Shown: piece after piece, positions 45,674 to 57,913 of the stretch
Numbering within the stretch: position 1 is the stretch's first letter
Layout: every line of letters starts with the position of its first letter
NCBI GenBank assembly: GCA_023014365.1
Contig: JAEBUN010000021.1
Location: 558,001-622,000 of the forward strand
Origin: Lepiota brunneoincarnata
Lineage: Eukaryota > Basidiomycota > Agaricomycetes > Agaricales > Agaricaceae
Length of the DNA stretch: 64,000 bases
Direction of reading: 5' to 3'
Position numbers and translations under genes: made by a program
The notes under the pieces: generated by a model
Told to the model about the DNA's origin: nothing
Seen by the model: only the letters and a program-made list of their open reading frames with translations
Database searches by the model: none

Positions 45674-46260
45674 GCAGGATAGAAGGGGGTGACTACTCCT
45701 TCAATTGGGGGTATGCATAAATGTATTGGAGGAGTGCAGTTTAAACATAGTTCTCTCTTCTCTCACTTTCCCATGTGTCTTATTTTGTTTGGGGCCTTTG
45801 GCCCCAAGCCACAGACTGCTAACCTGCCCTGCACAATGTACCATTGATGTCTTTTTTTTTAAAAAAGTTCTGAACCAAACTTCAGCAGCCCTACTCAAAT
45901 CCCAAATATTTTTACAACAAAAATTCAAATCATTGCTATCCAAGAAGGTGATTTCAAACCAAGAAGTCTTCAACCCTCATAATTTTCTTGCCATAAGTGA
46001 GATACATTTGTCCATGTAAGCCTGCAAGGCTACACACACCCCTTAGCCCTCCCCACTTCCATCCCTTTCCCCTTGCACCAGTGCCCACCATGTGTTTACA
46101 ACAAAAATTCAAACCATTGCTATCCAAGAAATTTTGTTATGAATAGTCCAGATCAAGAGGAATAGGAACAACTATTTGACTTTACAAGATGGGTACAAGA
46201 AACCACAGACCAGTTACGAGCATAGGAGTATGAAGACGAAGAAGGGGAATATTATAATGC
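45674..46260. other. Intergenic sequence with internal direct repeat
   Basis: No supported gene. A 33-nt direct repeat beginning ACAACAAAAATTCAAA lies at about 45,915-45,947 and 46,098-46,130, and a CCCTCCCCACTTC-containing segment at 46,040-46,090 recurs at 47,160-47,215, on the other side of the retroelement remains. Confidence 0.6.
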
Positions 46261-46510
46261 CATGCAGGACCTGGCGAGAGAAGCAGGAATGGAGATAACT
46301 CTGGAGGATATTCTGGAATACCCCAAGGACAAAGAGGACAGCCATGGATCAACCAATCCAACCTCCAATGCAGATGGAAGTACCAAGAGAGTGGAGAGCG
46401 AGAATGGAGGAGATTCCATGGAGATAGAATTGGGAGAAGGAGATTATGAGTCAGAGGAAAGCAATGGAACATCACACAGCAGTGGGAACAAGGACACTGA
46501 CTCATTGTAA
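46133..46510 (+). mobile_element. Retroelement-like remnant with acidic open frame
   Basis: A frame with two stops followed by an 82-residue open part (MQDLAREAGMEITLEDILEY, then Ser/Asn/Glu/Asp-rich) reads like a Gag-type or spacer protein of a fungal retroelement. It is preceded by MNSPDQEE and FDFTRWVQETTDQLRA in the same frame. There is no reverse transcriptase. A TATATAAGG motif at 46,619-46,627 and a following AGATTAAAGCCTTAAGCTTT suggest LTR-like promoter sequence. Weakly supported. Confidence 0.35.
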
Positions 46511-46686
46511 TATAAATAACAATAGGATGCCATCAGCTAGGATGCGCATCATGGCCAAGACTGTGGATGACAAGTAGAACAGCCCAACTACCTATAACGA
46601 GTATATAGTGTCTCATAGGTATATAAGGCCTGTACAAGTAGAGATTAAAGCCTTAAGCTTTAATCTTGTTAACAGCGGTCGCTAAC

Positions 46687-46997
46687 TGTTAGGGGAAGTA
46701 AGAGCACTGGAACCAAGTTGATATTTGGGTGGCGAATACAATCAACACCCACACTACTTATATACATAGAGGCCTGCGCACAGACCGGGTAGCCAAACAC
46801 TACGTAGCTACTAGAACATAACGTACGCAAACAATATACAAACAACGTCAGTCGCACATGGGTTAGACTCGGGGATGGGGGTGGCCGAAGGCCGAGGCCG
46901 GGCTTAGGCATCGGGCATCGGCTAGAGAGGCTGAGCACGGATACCCAACCACAGACCCCTAGACGTACCTTGCGTAAGGGGGTATAGTCCCCTTACA
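46687..46997. mobile_element. Solo LTR with 5-bp target-site duplication
   Basis: A 311-bp element begins TGTTAGGGGAAGTAAG and ends GTCCCCTTACA, so it has TG...CA ends with a short inverted match (TGTTAGGGG with CCCCTTACA). It is flanked on both sides by the identical 5-mer CTAAC (46,682-46,686 and 46,998-47,002). No internal retrotransposon sequence is attached, as expected after recombination between two LTRs. Confidence 0.85.
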
Positions 46998-47269
46998 CTA
47001 ACCCTCTCTGCCTTAACTTGGCGTGTTCCCTTGTTATCTCATTGAGCATGATCCACTAAGCTCTACAAGGCCAACCATTTCGGACACCTTGCAGAGTGAC
47101 TGAAGGTTGTCTCCAGTTATCCTCGGATACAGAAGGAGCACGGATCATAAGAGTCTTCAACCCCCTTTAGCTCTCCCCACTTCTGTCCCTTTCCTCACAC
47201 CAGTGTCCATCCCACAAGATAGGCATGGCACCATTGGCACAACACTGTACCGCTAATGGATTTGGCCAT

Positions 47270-47890
47270 CAAAGCCGACCTGAAGAAGTAGAGCTACAGC
47301 TCAAACAGCTGCCATACATGCTGTGACGTGTCGATCGCAAGACTGGGCTCCGCTTGCAATGAGAGGGGGGAGGGGAGATCATCGGAATATGCATGTACCT
47401 AAATCCCTTTCAGCTGTTGTGGGGCCAGTGTACTGAGAATTTGCTTCCACTCACCAGATAACGAATGGATAGACGGATTGGTTGATGAGGCAAGTCAATG
47501 ATCATGTCTGGAATCTGCGGCCAGAAATGCAACATATATACTGTCTGGAGAATACGTGACCTTGCTCTGATTGTGACTGACAAAACGAGGATATTCTGAT
47601 GAGCCAGCGTAAGCATTGCAATTTCCGTTATCGAAAATTAGGAAGGGAGAGGGCCCGATCGATATCTGAATCGCTTAACACGTAAGACGTGGAACGAGGC
47701 TACCGGCTCGCCCTAGAAATCACCCGAGCTTGATGAGGATATACGACTGAGAATTTGATAGACGCCAACGGCAACCAGCAGCAGTAAAGTCTACAGCTTA
47801 GGCGAAAGGCATGGACCAGTGAACATGTTGTGGTGCCCATGTAGGGCTCAGCTGATGTAGTTATGCCTTGCCAGCCTGCAAGGTTGGCAA
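47270..47890 (-). repeat. Reverse fragment of the modular repeat (modules C, B and flanks)
   Basis: 47,270-47,610 matches modules C and B in reverse (for example CGTGTCGATCGCAAGACTGGGCTCCGCTTGCAA and CTCACCAGATAACGAATGGATAGACGG). 47,690-47,885 matches the segment at 27,310-27,480 (AATTTGATAGACGCCAACGGC). It is the most distant copy, about 8 kb from R7. Confidence 0.75.
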
Positions 47891-47899
47891 CACTGGCTG

Positions 47900-49164
47900 C
47901 AACCGAAAGTGAATAATACTTACACGGCACGCAAATGCACTAGCTCGAGCCAAACCACTTGAGAGCTCCACACGCCAACGTGTGTTCACAGCCGAGCCCT
48001 AACTCTATCCCCTCATGATCCACTCTGCCCAGTCACGGAGAGCGGATGTATTTATGGGGGTGTGGGGAGCGAACAACGGCTGCACACGTAGCAACCCCGT
48101 TATCCTCTCCTCCTCCACTAGCCCGGACGAGACCGCGGAGACAAGCACAGTGCCCATGCGACCTCAGCTCGTCCACTACTCAAAACATACCCAAATACGA
48201 GCCACCTGCACATGTAGACACACCATGCAAGCGAGGTATCGCGTAGGTAAAATTTCTTTACCTTGCTTCCATTTCTTCCTTCTTTCCGTAGTGCAAATAA
48301 CACATGCTACCATTTTCTATCCGAAACCTCGCAGCTACCTTTCTTTTTTTCTCCTCGCTTCCAAACTCTTCCTTAGGAAAGCGTGAATAAATGTGGCCAG
48401 AGTCGGGCTCGAAATGGTGACGTTATTCTCGAACCTATAACCGTCTGGGCATGTTACGCTCAAAGAGAACTCATCCCTTACGCCCTATGACGCTATAACC
48501 GCGCAAACCTGTCCTTGCTGCTCTGCACCTAATGGTGATCCATGAATTCTGAAAAGTAAACCTAGGATCTCTTCGACTCTGATATCGTCATCTTTTCACC
48601 AACGACCGGTGTATAATTAAATACGTGAGCAGTCCTACGCCCCCGGCCAGAGCCACGCTCAGTGTCGGCCAAGCTTCCGATGGCGCTAACCATCTTCCGG
48701 TTAGGCTTATTTGAGGGCTCTGATAGTTTCTGCTGTGCTAGTATACACATTCCAATCATTTCAAATGCCCTAACTCGGCATTCTACTAGTACATGCCACG
48801 ACGACCATTTTATCCTGGGCCAGACGCCACTCGTGCGCGTACATGAGCAGGCAAAGACAACAAGCAAAGGAGCGAGGGTGGGTAAGACGAAAGTAGAAAT
48901 CACCAAGGATGGTGGTAGGCAACCGGAAGTCCGTCTCGTGTCTCGTAGTTGGCCATCACTGAGAAACAACAACCCTCCTTATTCATTGTCAAACCTTTGC
49001 ATTTGTCATCATTGGACTGGCGTAAACAAGTCTTCAAACTCGACTAAGTACAACTTAGTTGTATATGCCTCATTTCGCTTCGGCTCTCGTGCGACAAAAC
49101 TTATGTGTTTCCCTAGACCCTGGCTTTTACCAGATAAGTTGTCCGCTGTATGGACAATTATTAG
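47900..49164. other. Stretch without a supported gene
   Basis: Open frames of 120-170 codons occur at 48,015-48,386 and 48,662-49,168 (and antisense at 48,562-48,972), but without recognisable domains or coherent splicing. The region around 48,715-48,770 carries the distant HIP repeat match. Confidence 0.4.
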
Positions 49165-50390
<1,226 letters not shown>

Positions 50391-51508
50391 GTTAGATGTT
50401 CGAGGACGTGATGAAGGAAGGATAGAAAGCAATGTCTAGCGATTGGATGCGCCTTATATAGTTGGACTGTGCTGCGTACATTCTGACGTCACATGCGGAA
50501 ATAGAAACACGGGTGACCTCGTTAATGAGCTTAGTCATACTCTCGAGAACGCCTCCAGGACGGTGGTCGCTGCGCATCCCAGCCTGCTTCTGTAGCATTC
50601 TGGCTCTGTACTATTCTCTTGTGCACACCGTTACGGATAGCCAGCGTCAGAATGGTGAGCCTCCAAGGGTTGAGACGTGAGCTACCTGGAGCCTCGTAGG
50701 TCGTGTCCTCCATGCGCGCTTCTCGTTACTGCCCTGCATATCACAATAGCTGTCGTCGACTCGTCGTTAGTGTTCGATCACTTTTTGATATGTAGGTGGT
50801 TTGGGCACCGCCCTCATGGGCCAATGCCAACCCCAGGGTATCGGCAAATGAGAGGGTCTTGTAGAAAAATGATTTAGGTGAAAAACGTGATGCTCATCAA
50901 TTTTTCATTTCAAATACCGATCCGTGACTATCTCCTCCAATGCACAAGCAATCGCAAGGTCCCAGCCTAACCCATTTCGTCCGACCTTTGCGGGCCCAGA
51001 GACATGTGCCCTGCAACCTCAACTTTTTGCTGCTTTCTGGCGCCAAGGGCTGATTTCTGATCATTCAGGTTCGTTAAATCAGACGACGAGATAGGCATCT
51101 TGCATTCCACCTCAAGCGCTCGGTGTGTCCAGTATGTAGTATCGAACCTTGGATACTCATGACAGGGCCGTGGCCTAAACATGGGGGACTGAGAGCGCCT
51201 TGAAGCGCCCAACCTTTTGTGAAAGCAAATATCACCACATAGTCCTAGTCGCATCTTAGTTTGACAGTAGGCGACCTACATATATCTAAGTCTCTGTCCT
51301 TCTTTGTTATATCCTCTCAGGTGAGATCCCTTTTGACGCCTACCACCCTAGATAGCTATTATGCAGATTTTTATCATCAGGGTCAACGTCAACACGTGGG
51401 TTCCAAGGCAACAATGTCTCCGCCAAGATGTTCACATAAGTAGCAAATCCTCTGCCAACCTTCAACATCCTCATCCACACCGCCCATCACCTCGAAGTGC
51501 AGACAAGA
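50391..51508. other. Intergenic region between mannitol dehydrogenase and the secreted protein gene
   Basis: Likely divergent promoters. No convincing gene. Confidence 0.4.
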
Positions 51509-53131
51509 ATGTTCCTCTTGTTTGCCGCTTCCCTTGCCGTTCTTTCCGCAACCTCGTACGCAAACACAAACGCATCCCCCAACAACACTTGCGACGCGTC
51601 CGTGTTCTCTTCTAACAATCCATGGCCAGGCGCCCGCATCGTCGATTTCGACAACGCCCCATGGTCCCTCAGTCTCGTGGACGCGTGGAACATGGGTGAC
51701 CAGGAGGGAGGGGGAAGTCTACTCGCGAGGCAGGTACGATACGCCACGACTAGTGTTTGCCCTTTCAGGTACAGAATATTCGCTAACAAACTCCCCAGCG
51801 TCAGTGCCAGAATCCAGGCTGGGTCCCTCGATGCCCAGGCCCAAGGCCATGTTGCCCTCCCTCATACACCGTCTGTATGTCCATTCCATTATACGATTTG
51901 GAGAACTATCCCCCCCCCCCTGACGCACGTGATGACCACAAGGCTGCACCCAGTCAGGTACATGTTGCCCCGCTGGGTCGATCTGCGCGCCAAACATGGG
52001 CTGTTGCCCCACTGGGAGTACTTACTGTGGGGGCACTGGTGAGTGGACCCTTTCAGGGACCGGATAGCCCTCCGATCGCCAACCACAACTTTTTTTTTTT
52101 TTCCAAGTCTGCTGTCCTACCGGAATCGCGCAGTGCTGTAAGCAAGGGAGTCCCAGATGTTGCCCTGAATCCGGATCTTGCTGTGGTTCTACCTGTTGCC
52201 TTTCGTCCGAAACGTGCTGTGGTCAGTGTTATACCCGCCTTACCTACGGCCCGATGATAAATATCTCATCACAGGTGACACCTGCTGTACGTCAAATCAG
52301 AGATGTGAAAATCGGCGTTGCCTCAATCCGGTAAGTACAGTCACACTCAAACTCCTCGCCAGCTTGGGCCCCTCTCATGTCCGTCCACACAGGCCCCGCC
52401 TTCCACCCCGCCTACTACCGGAAGCGGCAATGATGAAGACGAGCCAGAAGTCGAGGTGGAGACAGAGATCACGATTGAACCCTCAGATCCTGGGATTGAC
52501 TACTCCGGCAACTGGACGGACACTGGGGGATCATGCAACAACGGAACCAGAATCACCTTTGAAGTGGAATCCAAATTCACTTACAAGTTCCGAGGTATAC
52601 CCATTTCTGTCAATCTCAATTTCCCCAAAAACCTGAGCAATCAACTCTCTAACCTAGGCAACGAAATGGTCGTTAGTTTTGTCGCAAAGGACGAGGAAGC
52701 CGAAGTCAGCGTCGAATTGAACGGGGTCGAAATTGAAAAAGTTACCATCCCCGCCCAAACCTCTGCTTCGCAATGTCAGTTACAGGACGCATGGAGGAGG
52801 GACTTCACGTCCCCAGACGAGGACAACGAAGTCACCTTTACCTTCTTGGGTGCTCCAATAACTAATGGCAAGAGGGCACCAGTAGCCCTCGAACTTGGCC
52901 AAATCAGGTCTGTGGTCCGCTATAATCCCTTGAGAGGTTGCCCGCACTAACAACCGAGCTAGATATGTATCAGTTTCACGATCAACTTCACGACCAACAT
53001 CCCCCCTCCCGACTATCACGCCAGGTTCGAGCAACTTGAACGGCGCAGTCGGAAAGGCCGCATTTTCTGCAGCCACGGTTGCAACGTATGCAGCGATGAT
53101 GGTGCTGATCGTTGGAATTTACGCGTTTTGA
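51509..53131 (+). CDS. Secreted cysteine-rich protein with probable GPI anchor
   Basis: Begins MFLLFAASLAVLSATSYA, a good signal peptide. After several short introns it has a cysteine-pair domain (QCQNPGWVPRC...CC, CCPTGIAQCC, RCCPESGSCCGSTCCLSSET, CCGDTCC, RCENRRCLNP), then a Pro/Thr linker with an acidic EDEPEVEVETE run and a beta-rich domain (IDYSGNWTDTGGSCNNGTRI, VVSFVAKDEEAEVSVELNGV, EVTFTFLGAPI). The last exon has a Ser/Thr/Pro-rich stretch, SSNLNGAVGKAAFSAA and a hydrophobic tail (YAAMMVLIVGIYAF) typical of a GPI-anchor signal. ATG 51,509 is chosen for the signal peptide. The closely spaced CC pairs recall granulin-like or other disulfide-stapled modules, but the family is not recognised. 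Predicted cell-surface protein. Confidence 0.75.
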
Positions 53132-56100
53132 TTTCTATATCCTGTTTGCTACCGATGATCGATGATCGACGAGATTCAAATATTGTTACTGTAGTTTTTG
53201 CCCCGGTGGGCTCGATGTTTTACGATACCTCCATCCCATGCCTTTGGGAAGTGTTCGCATGTTGCGAAGACACCTTTCCGAACGACGAGCAGTCCAAGAT
53301 CTTCATTCATACTTTCCGGTGAGAAAAAAAGGTCAGAACTTCCGACCAAGGACCTCATGTATCAACGACCGCTGCGTAGAAACCCCTAACCCTGCGACTC
53401 TGTGTATCACATCACCGAATCTTTTCTCCGTATGCTATGACAGGCCCGGAAAGCATTATACACTATTAAACATCCGTCATCGTGCTACCCTGGTAGGTCT
53501 GGTGATCAAAATGCAAAGTTGTGATACTTTGCGAGACCAAAGATGTCGTGATTTTGCAATTGACCTCACGCAAGTTAAGGATTAGTCTTGACCCCTAACA
53601 ATTCCTGTTAATCCACGGCACCGATTTCAACTGGAGAGTAATTCTTACACAGATATAGTAAACAACTGTCAACCACCTAGTGAGAGCGTTAGATAGTTTG
53701 CAGCAGACTGCGATGGAAACGGATGGGGCTTGCATTGTCCAATTTATGCCTGAGAAAGTGGACATGTCGATAACAGACTGCCACAAAAGTCCCACCACAT
53801 GTGCGGCTGCATCATATTAGTATCAGCAATCACAGAAGATTAGAACCGAAATATGCCCCTAACCGAGGATACTTGGGTACACCCCCCAGGTCAGCCCTCA
53901 CGGCATTACAGTATATGCTTGCGTACTCACGGAATGAGAAAAAGTGTCCCATCACGGTAGAACACAAATACAACCGGTGTGAACCCTCTCATATGTGCAA
54001 TGCTGCCAGACACAGAGTTGCCAGCACACCTGAGCTGATTCAGGCTTTGATACAGCTTGATCAGAGTCAAGAGGAGTTCGACACCTAAGGTGGATAAGAA
54101 CCCATGCCCACTGCACCGAATAAGTTATTCAAGTTCACGCACTAGCAGTGGTGATCCGACAAATCCTGTTCAATATCAGTGGTGTTTTATGATATAATGT
54201 TCCACGGACTAACCAGGCAGCCAAATTGGCCTTGTCTATCTTGGAATAAACGGAGTACGAGACGTGGAAGTAGCAACCATGTAAGGGGTAGTGATCTCTG
54301 GCGTGGCCGAAGAAGGCTTTCCAACTCAAGATATCTCCCACCGCGCCGCTCTAAATAACGTCAGCGCCACATCGCAAACTGGCGAATGCAAAGCATACGA
54401 GGAGATCCACTGGATTACGGGAAAAATGTCAGTTGACAACTTGACACGGGGTTCGAACACGTAGCATGCTGTTTACAATACGTACTGGTCGTGAGAAAAG
54501 TGAGAACAACCGTGACTGCCGCTGGTCAGAATTACGCTCCCCAGTGCATTGCAGGTGGTAACCTCACCTGTGAGGCTGCAATTCCACAGTGCGCGTAGTC
54601 TCAGGACGGCCAATATCTTTATGATTGCGGCGATGAACAAGTCCAGTGACCTAGCACGCAATTTATCCATTTCAGGCACCTTCAAAGGGGAGGACTACTC
54701 ACAGGTCTTTGATTACAACGTTCGCGATACACCTAAGGCCATAGTATCTACCAGCTCAGGCTATGAAACGTCATTCACTCACACCTGAGTGCACACAAAA
54801 CCGTCAGGGCAAGCTGATTTCTTTCAAGGGGTTGACTCACGGACGAGGGAAGGAAATTTGTCGTGTCCACTGGGGCATTGAATTAACTCAACGACACATA
54901 TAGACAGGCAAGGAGTGATGCCTTACCATAGACAGAAAATCTGGTCCCTGTTAGCCCACACATAGCTTACGGAGGAAGTCGGTAATGAGATATGTACATC
55001 ACCACCAGTAAAGGCAACACGCGGAGAGAGATATAGATAAACAGGGACATTGACCACGGACCACTGGTTCTGGACTGAGCTAGCATTCAAAGATGGCAAT
55101 CACGGTTACACACCGGTACACATGTCTAACCTGTGAACTTCCGAGTCAATGGGGACGCCGGAGCCTAAGCAAGGAACGTGCTTACTTCTCGTGGCAATAA
55201 GCAGAAGGAATCATAGACAAGCAGAGCGATTGCAGGATCTGGGTAACGATCCCTACATTAGCCATTGTGTTATCCCACAGTCGTATCTGGAGGCGTACAG
55301 CTAGAATAGGCGGCAAATCGGGCCGTTCGATAGTCCCACATAAAATCATCTGTGGTAAGTCCGGGGTCCGACATGCTTCAGAAAGTGACGGGCGAGGGGA
55401 TGAGTAGCAGAGACTGCCTCGTAAACCCTCAAATCGTATCAGTTAAGTATCGCGTTTGATCCCTTGGGAGTCGGAGGACATTGCGTAGCGCCCCGCTGGT
55501 CCGGTTCTTATCAAGAGTCGCTGATATTCTAGCTTGGAGCACAAAATGGTTTCAACCTAGACCACTTTGGGTCCCCTGGTTAAGACTAACCATAGAAGTC
55601 ATCGTCTCTCTTCCAGAGGTGCCTCGTCGAGGGGACTCATAGAGAGAGGCACGAAAAAATTGTGGTCAAGTTACATGGGTAGTCATACAGGCGTACATAC
55701 CGGTGAGTAGGACTCGGATAACAAACGGGTCTCGGGCACCAGTTTTCCCTTATCTAGGTTAAGCCTCGATGCAGTGAAATTCATTGATCCCACTCTGTAC
55801 TAACAACTATTAAATTGATGGATCCGTGATTGATCATCTCATTTGAGGGATAGCTAATATAAGCATGCGGGGGTTCGCTCACCGAAGTGGCAATTCTTGA
55901 TCCGCCCGTCGTGTTGGTACAGAGATAACTAAGCACTCCTCTCCCAAAGATGAAGACTGGTCTGTAAGTTAGAGCGTGGTCCTCATGGGCTGATAGTGGT
56001 GACCCGATTTGGCTCTGTGGCGGTTTCGCTGACTGGGGCGAGCAACCCGCCGATGCAGTCCAACCCGCCCGCAAGGGCCCCAATATAGTACCATAGCGGT

Positions 56101-56500
56101 TTGTAACGTCAGCGCTGATAGATAGACATGCCTTGGATTTAGATGATGATGCGTAACGCGGATGGTCATAATAATTGCGAGCATGAAAACAGCATCACAC
56201 GTTTGGTTCCTGTTCGACAACATTATCCGCAAACATGTATGTCCGTCAAAGGCCTGCCAATCTTTCCATCGATAGTACGTGACATGGCTAACCTTTCTTC
56301 TATTGGAAACAGGGGCTTTGCATAGGAATAGTCAGAGCCTGACTATCAAAATGTCCAGGGGTAGACCACTAGCATGACGGGGATATGTCAGGAGGCTTTC
56401 CAAGGAGGCAACGAACAAAGAGATTCCGGAAGAGTCGTAGGCTGGTTGCAACCGGATTTGACGCTGGGAACCCTTCTGGTATCGAGGGCGCGATGGAAGG
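53132..56500. other. Gene-poor stretch
   Basis: Over 3 kb without a supported gene. The longest frames (53,801-54,088 and 54,549-54,788 on the plus strand, 55,781-56,083 on the minus strand) show no domain or splicing logic. Confidence 0.4.
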
Positions 56501-56504
56501 CCAA

Positions 56505-56770
56505 GCTACGGATTCAAGGAAATTGACGTAATGGGTGGGTCGGGTTGAGAGGCCGAGAAAAGGGAATGAGACACCGAGAGAGGCCGTGGTGTATACTCGC
56601 CACTATCCTCAGAAAAGATCGAAGGGGTCGGTGGTCGGCAACCTGCAGGAAAAACGAACACCAAAATATCGCGAGTAGAGAAGCAGGGAATTTGGTCATG
56701 AGGCAAATAAAAGCGGCCGCAGGGACCATAGGTCGGACTGGAAAAGACTCGAGCATGGCCGGGACGAGGA
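56505..56770. repeat. Segment related to 63,030-63,225
   Basis: Both share, in the same orientation, ACCAAA..AT, GGCA(A)..AAAG(C)GG(C/T)CGCAGGGA(C/T)CATA and (A/T)GG..GGAA(A/G)AG. In the minus frame one reads RPMVPAAAFICLMTKFPASL and the other TYDPCDRFLYPTTNSCLSHH, so the match is mainly at DNA level. The second copy lies directly beside the dipeptidyl-peptidase fragment. Confidence 0.5.
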
Positions 56771-56919
56771 GTGCAAGGCCATGTATGGGGGACTGCAGTG
56801 CATCAGGAAGGGTCTTGGTTCGATTCCAAGACCTCGCACTTTCGCAGCTTGCTGCCCTATCTTCGGAGACGGCCGGCCTGATGCTTAAGTAAGGATCTGG
56901 CTAAGGAATTACGCACAGA

Positions 56920-57240
56920 CAGACAGACGAAAAAGCCGTAGTGTAAAAGACTACGCAGTGGGCCGGCCTCTCATCAGGTAATCATCCCGTGAGGGGTCCC
57001 GAGTAGGAGGGATGCCCCAGGCCCAGCCCCCCTTCCTACCTACCTGTACGGGGTCCCGGAGGCACCCCGGCGCGCTAGCCGGTCCGGCAGATCAATTAAT
57101 ATATTGATTCATACTCCCCCACAGCCATCCTAAGTTAGGTAGTCTAATTCTGTCGCTACATGAGCCAAGGCGGGTTAGGGCAGCGGTTAAGCCCTCTGAT
57201 GAGCCCCTTCGCAAGGGCGAAACCCGCATAAGTCCCCCCA
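56920..57240. other. GC-rich, highly structured element
   Basis: A series of short inverted repeats: GTAGTGTAAAAGACTAC, GATCAATTAATATATTGATT, GGGGTCCCGGAGGCACCCC and a three-way fold at 57,166-57,223 in which GCGGGTT pairs with AACCCGC around two inner hairpins (AGGGC...GCCCT and GCCCTTCGCAAGGGC-like). A (CAGA)n run precedes it at 56,916-56,929. No open frame. It could be the untranslated end of a retroelement or a structured RNA. Confidence 0.4.
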
Positions 57241-57913
57241 CTTTTTCGATCCATTTTGAGCGCCATTATAGAACCACCTTCAGCTGTCTCTCGGGGTTGG
57301 CATATTCTGAGTCTCCGATGAATTTAATCAATGTCTTCATAAAGACAAAGAGGCCCGACGCCGCAAGCGCGATTGCACTGATACATTCCTCCGGTGACAT
57401 ATAATACAAGGGGGAAGACTCGACGACGCTACCTTTGTTGTTGCAATGACATTTCGCATCATTGGCGATACTATGGATTTGACAAAGGTTCTATAGCGGC
57501 GTAATTGCTTTGTTCCTGGAAGACGGCGTATGAACCCATTTCAAATGACCATTGAAGGTCCTCTCAACCGGATGACCCTGGAATAATTCAACGAGGGCCT
57601 TGTAGTCTCCAAGGTATAATATAACCACAAGGGCTTGCCCAAATCGGGACCCCACTCGTAACACACAGCTTCATGCATAAGGCTCGGACCCTGGAGTTTC
57701 CTTGTTTCCAGTTGCCCGCCGCCTAGTTGGTCCCCATGTGAGAAGGTTGATGCCAAAGTCAGCAGCACGCCTTTCCAATCGGTCACCCACGTACGGCACG
57801 AGGCGAGAGGCCTTGAATGTAGCAACAGCAGAATAAATCCCCCCTTGTTGTTATTCTTCTTCATTGCGCCTCCCTCCCTAGCCCGTCTCTAGTCCTCACG
57901 CTCTCATCCATTC

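Noticed and set aside
53801..54088. 95-codon plus-strand frame
   Set aside because: No signal peptide, domain, conserved partner or splice support; within the length range expected by chance.
56812..56841. tRNA-like B box (GGTTCGATTCC) with a good T-arm hairpin
   Set aside because: No matching acceptor strand, A box or anticodon arm at the right distance upstream.
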